This document shows positions 54,868 to 64,000 of a stretch of 64,000 nucleotides of DNA, piece after piece (position 1 is the stretch's first letter; every line of letters begins with the position of its first letter). Location of the stretch: contig OX388350.1 in assembly GCA_947579665.1 (NCBI GenBank), positions 82,975,152 to 83,039,151 on the forward strand. Direction: 5' to 3'. The translations under genes were made by a program, and so were the position numbers. Below the pieces are notes generated by a model. It made no database searches. It had not been told where the DNA came from and worked only from the letters and a program-made list of their open reading frames with translations. This DNA is from Sympetrum striolatum (taxonomy: Eukaryota; Arthropoda; Insecta; Odonata; Libellulidae).

Positions 54868-57189
54868 CAGTGGCGCAGCCAGGATTTGCCAATGGGGGGG
54901 GGGGCCAAAGGAAACGAAAAATGCCTAACTTACAGGGGCTAGTATATTTATGCCCGTTACAAATATGTCAATTCTTTCGAATTCGAAATGCATTGAAAAC
55001 TAGAGGAGTTTAACGCTTATATGGCCAACATATTAATCTTTCCAAGATAGTAGTTTATATAACCGAACTATTGGAATTAAAGAAATCAACTCCAGTGTTA
55101 TTTGGTGAAACTTCATTTTAAACTTACAAAAGTAAAAAACACACACACACTTGTGCGAAAAAAAAAATTTGGAATTCGTACAAGTGTGTGTGTGTTTTTT
55201 ACTTTTGTAAGTTTGAACTATTGGAAACTTATCATAAGTGGTGTTTGGATTTCTAGTTTGGATACGTCCAGTACCTATTATAAAGTCATTTGTTCTGCTG
55301 AATTTTTTTAGTATTGTAGATATAAACTTCTCGAGTCTTTGAGATTTCTCTCTTCCAAGAGCTTGCCAAGCGTGAGAAGGAAAAAAATTACTAACGATTA
55401 TTTGGCAAGCGACATAAAACGTAATGTCCACTCATTAGATCTCCACATTGGCGCGCCCATGCTTATTTGAATTACTTTAGTTATTAGACTATATCATCAG
55501 CAGGTTTCTTAGGAGTGACTTAATCCCTTGTTTTTAAAATTAACTCCTCTTCTAAGCAACATATTATCATTTATATCAGATGGTTTCGCTTCGTTAAAAA
55601 ATCATATCAGAATTTTCTGGTAGGCTTACGATTAAGTCTGACTTCGTTATTTATGTATTAGCTACGTATTCAATTAAATGCGTGACAAACCGAGAATTAA
55701 AAATTCGGCTGCATTAAAAAATACAGTATACACTTGATCATAGTGGATATTATAAATGAATTTGCAGAATTAAAGTTACATACTAAGGTGAAAAAAATGA
55801 AGTTGTCAAGGTACAATTATTTAGACTAATTAATAGTTAGGTTTTATAATCAGCAGAGAGCTGACGCAAACCCAGTCTTATGCACTGTGTTCAAAGAAAA
55901 CAAAAATTTTCCATGAATGAAATTTTGAAGGGGCATTGCATGACCACGTGATCGACTGGATAAGTCATGAGATTCGTTGGATTTTATTACCAGAGAAAAA
56001 TTGGCTGCATCGAAAAGGAAGCTAGAGAATTTAAGCCACAGTTATAACAGGTCATAGAATTTATTTCAGGCCATCAAATCACTGTCCCGATAAATCTGTG
56101 CGTACCTTACGCGCACAATACCTTTCAGCTGACTGAATTGCTTCCAAAATGGTATATTATTAATAATATTATCGAAAATTATTATTTACTGATATCTTGT
56201 ATTGCTCTAATACTCTTACAAATTTCTACGGAAATTCGGTTATCGAATTATTTTCTTAAATATACAGCAAATTAACAGGTAATCATAAAATAAGGATAAG
56301 TATATTTTCTATCAGCCCGAGTAATGAAGAGTCTACTGTACAGACTTTTAATAGTCCAGAATGCTTAATAAAAGAACCAGTACCTATGGAATTGTCGCTA
56401 AACTCATCTTGAGATGTGCCCTCCGGTAACAGCCCTAAAGAAGGCAATCCTAATTTATGCGACTAATAATGGTCATTTTAGTAAAACCCGCATAGCCATT
56501 AACTTACGTTTTTCCAATAGAGGTCTCGAGCTATTACCGGACTGTGAAAAAAAATTTCGGATGTCCATCTGTACCTTATGAAATCCAAACTAAACTCTCC
56601 TTCGAACTGTTCACTGTGAATTTCCTTTAAGCACTACTCACGAGCCTAGCTTTGCATTCAAACCCTTAAAACAGTCACATGCAGTAGATCTAACTGAGCG
56701 TTTTATCAATCTGTTTGTTTCTCAATCGTAATCTTAATCTCTGTTTTCAGGGTGCAAGTTTCGAATTACTTCTCGAATGTTCCTTAGTGTTTTTGCGTGG
56801 AGTAAACGAATCAGCACTTTCAAATTTTTCTCATAGTAATCTTATCTTATGATGTGAGTCATCTAACTATAGGATAGGCTTAAGAAGTGCATACGTTGAA
56901 CTTTGAGTGCAAAACACTCTTTTCTTAGTGTCCCATTGATATCGATGTCGGCTCTAGGCCTACTCTGGTACCGAAAACATCACCTTAGCTGAAATTGGAG
57001 CCATATATAAGGGTATGCGAAGCTTTCACTGAATTTATCAAGCAAACACGTGACTAGCAGTGTATCTCTAGGACTTGCGTGATGATTGGGGTTTTGTACT
57101 CTTCAGCAGAAAAAAAGCTTAGAGCTAGTCATAGGAATTGACTCTTGGGGGGGTTTGAACCCCTAAAACCCCCCCTCGCTGCGCCACTG
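54868..57189. mobile_element. hAT-type DNA element, 2322 bp, 8-bp target duplication
   Basis: Ends CAGTGGCGCAGC (54868-54879) and its exact complement GCTGCGCCACTG (57178-57189) are flanked by the perfect direct repeat GTCACGGC at 54860-54867 and 57190-57197. A CA...TG element with an 8-bp duplication is the hAT signature. Both ends carry subterminal G-rich or C-rich runs (12 G near 54894-54905). No transposase frame is recognisable: the longest frame, 132 codons on minus at 55033-55431, runs through a hairpin. It is a non-autonomous or decayed copy with a perfect hairpin inside (55120-55214). Confidence 0.85.
55120..55214. repeat. Perfect 35-bp inverted repeat inside the hAT element
   Basis: Arms 55120-55154 and 55180-55214 are exact complements, including a CA/TG microsatellite stretch (AAACTTACAAAAGTAAAAAA then CACACACACACTTGT). 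The loop is 25 bases. GAACTATTGGAA occurs on both sides (about 55065 and 55214), so the hairpin may have duplicated its flank on insertion. Confidence 0.9.
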
Positions 57190-57197
57190 GTCACGGC

Positions 57198-58859
57198 TGA
57201 TTGTTTATTGATCTGAAACAAAACTATAAAACACCTAATATTTGCTATAATGTTAAACCATTACCAACGAATACCGAATGATTTGAGAAAGCATTTTTAC
57301 GAAATTCATCATACTTTTAGAGAGGCTCTCCGTCATCGAAGTTCATTTGGTTGAAATTAGGTTATTCTATCGGATATCGAGTGAAATAATGGAAATATCG
57401 CCCTTACTTCTATCAGTGAGTAATAAGGTAAATATATATCAAAAGAAATAAAAATAATATTTGAGAAATATTCGAAAACGACGGGTCATACCTTACAGAT
57501 TGAGTCTAGCGTGGGTGTGTTGCCTACACTCAGATTGTCAGTTTTCAATTAATTATTTGCAAAAAAACTAAGGCCCATTAAGACGAACACCAATACGGTT
57601 TTTCATTACTCTACTTCCTGCATCACCACAAAAATGTCATCAAAATCCCCGGAAAAAGTGAGAGTCCTTTTAGGTGCGCTTACTTAGGACTCATAACCCC
57701 CATCGCCTCGGACTTGAGTCAAAGCGAGGTTCTTTTGCACGCACAGTGCGATGTCGACCACTTTCCTTGTTGCACCTGCAGTCTGCAGAATCAAAAATAT
57801 CGGAAGGTCTAGAGATAACGCCGGTTGCGTCTGGAGCGAACTGATGAAGTTTATTTTCCGCTCACTTGTAGTCCGTTCCCGGTAAGAAAAAACAAAAGAC
57901 TTTTCTTTATAGAAAGGTTTTAATCATTCAATTTAAATATTCTGACAATAAAGATATAAATGTTACATGAATGAGTTGAATGTCTTATTTTTTATGTGAT
58001 AGGCTTATATACCGTTTCAGCAAATACCCGATTAGCTAATGGGATGTTACAATGATTTCATTGAAGTTTCGTTCTGTGATCTATGCGTAACTATCTTCGT
58101 TCTGACCAGTCCGTATCGTTTCGCTTTAAAGAGGAACAACAGCTTAAAAACATTTTCTAATAGAATTAATTATACGCGCCGCAATTAGATACATATTTAG
58201 GCACGATTTTCAATTCTTTGTCACACAAAACTCGCTTTACGAAGCCTTTTAATTACTTTGCCGTGGATTTTTCGGATATATGTGCTCCAATTTATATCGT
58301 TAGTGAGGGCCAAGCCGAATCTACCACTTACATATTTATTCTGTCGATTTTATTCAGGTAACTCGGACGCGATGGTTTCTTCGTTTTGGATTCAAAATGA
58401 CGAGAATTCGGATATAAAAGACGACATTTTTCATGACTTTGCTGTTATCAACCACCAGTCTTCCTGACGACTGTTGAATTTGACTCTCGAACGAAAGGCC
58501 GTCAGAAATGTATAGAAACGGACGCTTCGTGATTAAAATAGTTTACCATGGAAATCGAATTGCAGCTACTGGCTAAAAAACAATTGAACTTTATATACTT
58601 AATATGGTTAAAAGTTGTACTTGCAATAAATGTATTCTTTCTCGAAATAAACATTGAATGTTGCAGTCGAGAGGATTCCTACAATGAAATTGGGACGCGT
58701 TTTAGCAACTAAGTCAACATCTGAGTTTCTGTTGAGGCTCCAAATGAAATGAGGTGTTCTACACATGAAGTAGTGGTTTTTGACTCCGGTATTTGCAATT
58801 AACAGACTCAAACTCATTTAGAGAGTCTCGCCCTAGCCAAAGAAGTTTTATTATTATTT
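57198..58859. other. Unassigned DNA
   Basis: No gene or repeat recognised. Around 57650-57860 the composition is somewhat richer in G+C, without a supported frame. Confidence 0.4.
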
Positions 58860-59480
58860 ATTATAGTGGACAGTGAAATACTCTGGAAAACCTTTATACA
58901 ATAAACATCAGAGGCATCTTATATGAGTGGTTCTTTAGCTACGTGAAGGGAAAGTCAAAACCTATGGTAATTGAGCACCAAAGTGCTGCAACATCTACGG
59001 GCGTGTCTCAAGGCACTTACTGCTTCCTATAAACATTAATGATGTCTTCAGCCAGATTAAGGAATTGTAACTGTATGTTTCTTATTGTCGCAGTACATAG
59101 AAATTGCACGGATAAGGATAGAAGATATATCAATGCATTTATATTTTCTATATGGACTCATGATAACAAATTAGCAATCATTATAAATAATCAAAAACTA
59201 TGCATTTATTACCAAAAATCTGTTATAGGAAACATATACCGATTCATTCACATAATTGCTTGCGCAAACACAGGAGAAACTGTAATTGTTAACCTCTAAA
59301 GCAAGTTACTACATTTATTTAGGCTTAATTATCGATGAGTCTTTTAAATTTAACAATTATTTACTTAAATTAAACAGTAGGTTAAAAAGAATTATGCACA
59401 CTGCTAAGAATTGTTCACCTTACAATGTGCTGAAATTAATAAACTATGGATTGTTTGAAGTAAAACCATATATGGTTTAA
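58860..59480 (+). mobile_element. LINE reverse transcriptase fragment (non-LTR, clade unclear)
   Basis: Plus-strand translation with shifts gives ENLYTINIRGILYEWFFSYV and KGKSKPMVIEHQSAATSTGV, then SQGTYC with an INDVFSQIKEL-like segment. These correspond to the G..G....W..SYL...R......S....GV.QGS...IND blocks of a LINE pol. A separate frame at 59286-59480 gives YLGLIIDESFKFNNYLLKLN and LKRIMHTAKNCSPYNVLK, the region after the catalytic block. The FADD core itself is lost or unrecognisable. It is more AT-rich and decayed than the 5041 copy and not obviously the same family. Confidence 0.7.
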
Positions 59481-60264
59481 CGATTTGCAGACAAAGCAGT
59501 AGTATCTAACACAATTTATTGATAAAGAAATGAACCTAATTTATTGAAATCTTAAACAAAAAATGGTGAATTGTGTAAAATATATTAATACAATGTACAA
59601 AACTGGAGTCCTGAGAGTAGATAAATTATGTAGATATTTTATGATATAAGATTAAAACTATTTCTTCAGCAATTTAAAAATTAAAAAAATATTTACCATA
59701 GTTTGAGAAAATCAAAGTCTTCAATTGTGCCCCTAGTTATGGTAGTAATTCATTTTAGTTTATAGTTGTTACTCACTGTAATAAATTACCAAATATTTTA
59801 TTTTATTTAAAAACCGTAAAGATGTTAGATACGAAATTAAAGATTATCTTACCAATAACTTGATTTTAATTTATGTATATTATTGAATTTTTAAATGATT
59901 TTTTACATTATATCTGAAACAAAAAGATCATACCTGTATGTTGTAAGTTAATTAATCCTTCACGTCAACTGATTTTATTTGGTGTTCCAACAGAAGGGAC
60001 AAATTGTATTATCTTGTATAAATTTGTAATAGAATGCTTTAGAGAACCAACTGAAAAGCATTTTATGCTTAGCAGGACCTATAAATCTAATTTAAACATT
60101 TAGATTAAACGGATGTTATGTACAATATGTAATTTGTGTATGTAATGTAAATTATATCGCGAAGTGCAACATTTTACATTCATTGTAAGGTTGTATGTTG
60201 TATGATCAATTTTAACAATTATTATTGATTATTAAAAATAGTATTATTATAAATACTACGAAGT
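59481..60264. other. Unassigned, very AT-rich DNA
   Basis: Possibly the 3' part of the LINE fragment just upstream, but no landmark proves it. No gene seen. Confidence 0.4.
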
Positions 60265-60510
60265 TTTTGAGGCACTTTCCGAACGAATATCGATTTTAAA
60301 TTCCATGTGGATATATATATATTCCATATATGGATTGATATCAATTATCGGAAAGGCATCGGGAGAAATGATGGTCAATCAAGCTTCTACCGTCAAGAAC
60401 ACATTGTGGTCGATATTGGATTTTTAATTTAGATACTTCTTAAGGCGATTAAAAGTTGTAATTAATATCGTGTTATCTGTAAATTGCATTCGTACGGGTT
60501 CGATTCCCTA
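60265..60510 (+). repeat. Possible distant relative of the array monomers
   Basis: TTTTTGAGGCACTTTCCGAA at about 60266 resembles the F-monomer landmark TTTTTTTGAGGCACTTCCCGG, and it is followed by ATCGATTTTAAATTCC like GATTTGAAATTCAAGG. An exact box GGTTCGATTCC lies at 60497-60507, at the wrong distance for a normal unit. Weak; it could be chance in part. Confidence 0.3.
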
Positions 60511-60684
60511 CATTCCTTAAGAAGCTCTAGAAAACTGTTCTTCGGAGCTGAGAGTCGTAACACCTACTCGAATAAATAAATATATTTGTAAACATCGTTG
60601 ACAACTATATAGGATTAAACGCATGAGAGTATAGGAAATAATTTACTTCTATGGGAGATACAAGGTAAAAAACGGCTGTATATG

Positions 60685-60998
60685 ATTTAGAAGTTTAAAA
60701 TCCCCAAAGTAGTCACCAATCACCAGCATATGGTAATAACTGGAATTACTCACTTTCTAAGAAACGCTAGAATTATATTTCAATAGTGATACTCTCGCAA
60801 TCAGGGGACGTAGATCAACCCCTGATGATTATAGGTGTCTCTCAGAAATTTGGCAATCCTTGCCTTCCGGTTGTCACCATATGTTGGTGGCAATGAGCTA
60901 CAACGAAGATGGAGCTTTTAGCATGGCAGGTATACCGTGGAGTTTAAATCGAGGTTGTTGTCCTTTCATCCTGTAAGCTAAGTAAGTAAGTAAGTAAG
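60685..60998 (+). mobile_element. Possible retroposon 3' end with (TAAG)n tail
   Basis: It begins with the dispersed arm motif TTTAGAAGTTTAAAATCCCC and ends in CTGTAAGC then TAAGTAAGTAAGTAAG (60973-60998). Short tandem tails of this kind mark the 3' ends of several non-LTR elements. No coding sequence is recognised, so the assignment is tentative. Confidence 0.4.
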
Positions 60999-63419
60999 AA
61001 AACGTTGTTCCTTTGAGCTGAAATTCATCAACACAGCACCTAATATAATAACGGACCTAATAGAAAATTTATAATAATAGCGAAAGATATTATGCTAAAT
61101 TTAGCAAAAATACGTTATATTTTCGCAATAAATTATTTAACCTATTTCTAAGTCCATCGTATTAAATCGTAGGAGTTATTACACTTCACTGTGATATTTA
61201 ATGACGAAGGCGCGTGAAGTTCAGTTTTTATATCTTTCGGGATTTCATTATACTTTAAATTAAATAATAAAGAACTATTTCACAAAGTTAACATGTCAAA
61301 CTTAAAAAATAAATTGAAAGATTTTCACTTGTGTCGCAGATTTTGGGTGCTAACTAATTTTAATATTCACAGAGTTGGGCGAGGCGTAGTGGAAAAATGG
61401 ACAATGGAGGGAAAAGGTATGGAACGTAATTTTGGAGAACATACGACCGGTTTTAGTGAAATACGATGGTGAGCATTCACCGTTCTCGGGTTTCATTGTT
61501 CACTCTTATTTTGTTGAAGTGAATTTCCGTTAATATTCATCGATTTTAATCACCACTGTCTCTTAGAAGACGAGAGATTGCATTTTTATCATCGCTTGAG
61601 TCTGAATCCACAATCAGTTGCATCAATAACAATAAAGCTTCCGAATTACCCTCAATGAAATTTAGTTAATTGACGGGATATGAAGGGTATATTCTAAAGG
61701 GATACAAATGAAGAACTATCCTCTTTCTTATAAGCAACGCAGCGTCTTCGCTACTTTGAACAACTACAGCTCTGTAAACTAGAAAATTTATTATTTAAAT
61801 TCCCGCTTTAACGGAGGTATGTCATATTGAAAGTTACCCATTCATAATAGTTCAACATAAAAATTAACTAGTTATGTGGAGACTAATGAAAACTGTTCTC
61901 ATGGATTAAAAAGATCTGATGCCTGATTATAAGATGCCTTCGTGATAGACCAAATGAAAATCTCTCTTTAGATTGAAATGAATGATGAAAACAAATTTAG
62001 TGAAGTCTGTTGCTTGGGCTCATAGAACTTAAGTACACTGTTGTACACTGTTGTACGCTTTGTCGCTTTCAGATTTTATTGCTGTAATTTTTGGAAAAAC
62101 CTTAGCGATATACCGTTTTGGTGAGACTTAGGTTTCTTATCTCAACCGTCAAATACATCGGTGTTGGACAGAAGCGAAGAATGAAAAGTGGAAAGCAATT
62201 GCAATGGATGTCATGGCAGAGCACGGGATGGAAAAACAATTCTTGAAAGTGAAATTCTTCACAGAGAACATTATAACTAATAAAATACCATATCAATTCG
62301 AAGGGAAAAATTCATGCAAATAGTATAAATTTTCACCAAGCCAAAAGCAGGGAAACCACGGTGTTTTCGTCACTAAAATAAAAATCACTAACAATCGAAC
62401 ATAAGTAACAAATACAAAATTGCAACACCTCAAAAATGTCAACATCAGATGAAAAGTATCAAATTTTACGTATCTTTTGGTGCAATTCATCACGCTCTCA
62501 TCCGTTACGATTGGACAGAACGAAAGAAACTGAAAAGGAATATCTTGCTATAATCTATTTTGTTTTGTCACTAGTGTATTCAATTTAAAATTTCAATGAC
62601 ATAAGTTAGTGCGAGAGAATTGTATTCACCGTCACAATTAATGAAAGCATAGCGTATGATTCATCCGATCCGTCAACCAAGATTATGGAACTAGCGAACG
62701 TACGTAACTAAAAAAAGCAATATTTTTTATATTTTTACCATAATTCAACTATGCACTTGAATGAAATATGACGGTCCTCTTGAAATTTAAATATTTCGCA
62801 AAATAAAAAGATTGTATACAATCATGGGGACAGATGACGAAGTTTGTTTGACTTAATTAGCGTCTCACTCGCACGGCGATAAAATGCATTTGTTTAGCAG
62901 GAAAATGATTTAGCCGTTGAAAGATCTTCAATTCATCTTAGATCGTCGAGAGATAAATCATATTTCTTACAGTTACATCTGATGAGAGGCTAATCTCTAT
63001 AGAGAACTAAAATAATTATTATAAATAATAAAAGCTAATAAGTAGTAAAAATAAAAAGAAGGAAATCAGGTAAATTAAATTTTCACTGCAATGCAAATTA
63101 ACAAAGAAATAAATCGTTGGTTGTTTTTAACTTCTCTCAATAAGTTCGCTTCCAAAACTAATTAAAGTTACATTTTTTAACATATTGGGCACAGAATGGA
63201 GCCTATTTTTTATTATTACGTGGTTCTACGATAGAAAAGATTTATAATTAATTAAATCTCGCGAACGTCATCCAAATAAAATTTTCTATATATTTTTTAT
63301 AATTATCTCATATCTTTGATTCGGATTTTGGTCGTGATACGGGAATGTTTTTTAAGACGAAAAGCATACACTATGAGAATAGAGTCCCATAACCGTTCAG
63401 AATTAAATTGGGAATTACT
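60999..63419. other. Unassigned AT-rich DNA
   Basis: No feature supported. A short duplication TACACTGTTG occurs twice at about 62033-62053. Confidence 0.4.
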
Positions 63420-63660
63420 TGTACGTTCAAATAACATCGCACGAGCGGCTGAGAAAGGAAATGTGAAATACCTTGGACGTGCCATCAGCAGAGGTCGCTC
63501 GGCAGCGTGCCTTCGGAACGGTGGAAAGCAGACGACTGATTGAGGAAGAATCCGAATCCCAGCGCATCGGCACTGCGCCGACGCGTGGGCGGAAAGTGTT
63601 TCGCGGAAGCGGATTTTGATTTTTTCGACAGCAGCCCATTCACTCGTTAGTGACGTCGGA
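63420..63660. other. GC-richer, CpG-containing patch
   Basis: This patch contains several CpG-rich stretches (for example GCACTGCGCCGACGCGTGGG) in otherwise AT-rich DNA. Overlapping open frames of 60-75 codons occur on both strands (63303-63485 and 63427-63639 minus, 63316-63543 plus). It might be a promoter, a 5' exon or an old repeat. Nothing identifies which. The remaining bases to 64000 show no feature. Confidence 0.3.
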
Positions 63661-64000
63661 TGAGCAGTACATCGAAGTTATTTGGGTTCATTCAATCCTC
63701 CGCTTTCTATTTAATTACAAACTTAAGATTTCCTCGCGAAATTCGATTGCACCCTTCATAGTTTAATGCATTCGTTTAGTTACAATTTATTTTACCAATT
63801 AAATTGTGTTTGATAATTTGGCTATATTCTATGCTTTAGTTCAGAAAAAAGTTTCTTTCATTTTGGGATTATTTCAGGTATTGTAGCAAAGACAGTGCAA
63901 TGAAATTTAGAAGCTGGATGAAAGCAGAAGGGTTGGGATAAAATTCGTAATGGTTGTGATGAAAGATGGCAAGGGAAATGTTTTAAGGGATAAAGGGACG

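Noticed and set aside
55033..55431. 132-codon minus-strand frame inside the hAT element
   Set aside because: It reads through the perfect hairpin and its CA/TG tract; no hAT transposase motif is present.

Overview
The window looks like non-genic DNA from an arthropod, most likely an insect. It is AT-rich, has no bacterial-type gene packing, and is littered with decayed LINE reverse transcriptases, tRNA-like SINE heads, and hAT-, PIF/Harbinger- and Tc1/mariner-type elements. I found no host protein-coding exon, rRNA or intact tRNA that I can defend. The taxonomic call is inference from repeat content only.

The dominant structure is an 18.4-kb higher-order repeat array at about 8345-26785. It is built from ~1.08-1.1 kb units, each made of six related monomers of about 148-176 bp. 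Every monomer carries one short box, GGTTCGAnnCC, flanked by partly complementary arms (roughly CCtGG...CCaGG). Reading by eye I place 97 box positions; 83 have an exact GGTTCGA core. Seven monomer types (named A-G here) differ from one another mainly outside the box and at its two 'nn' positions. GGTTCGANNCC is the consensus of the RNA polymerase III B box bound by TFIIIC. Box-to-box distances are nearly fixed (F-E 176, E-D 170, D-C 166, C-B 157, B-A 148). Sixteen consecutive units plus one partial unit run in the orientation order + - - - - + + - + - - + + + - - + ('+' means GGTTCGA on the given strand). They are joined by (TA)n tracts, 12 of the 15 joints carrying a short linker (GATGCTTCTCCGGATTC) in either orientation. 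The layout resembles alpha satellite with CENP-B boxes, but the box resembles a TFIIIC site. I could not match it to any described satellite. Diverged fragments lie elsewhere: about 935-1165, 42640-42830, 50105-50450 and perhaps 60265-60510. So the family is old and dispersed as well as arrayed.

Left of the array (1-8345) are a fossil monomer pair, a composite inverted-repeat region (4484-5039), a 5'-truncated LINE with one in-frame stop (5041-6051), and a 149-bp MITE (6185-6333). Right of the array, 26.8-50 kb is mostly unrecognised AT-rich DNA. It holds two more fragments of the same LINE (29369-29560 minus, 41461-41740 plus), a foldback element with a 13-bp duplication (32711-32919), and SINE-like heads (33050-33150 and 39255-39325). 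It also holds a 538-bp PIF/Harbinger element with TAA duplication and a transposase remnant (35925-36462), and a second copy of the MITE (36557-36710). From 50 kb to the end are two LINE fragments in opposite orientation (one split by a (TA)36 microsatellite), a 74-bp Tc1/mariner MITE, a tRNA-like SINE head and a 24-bp inverted repeat. These are followed by a 2.3-kb hAT-like element with a perfect 8-bp duplication (54868-57189), another LINE fragment (58860-59480) and a retroposon-like tail with (TAAG)n.
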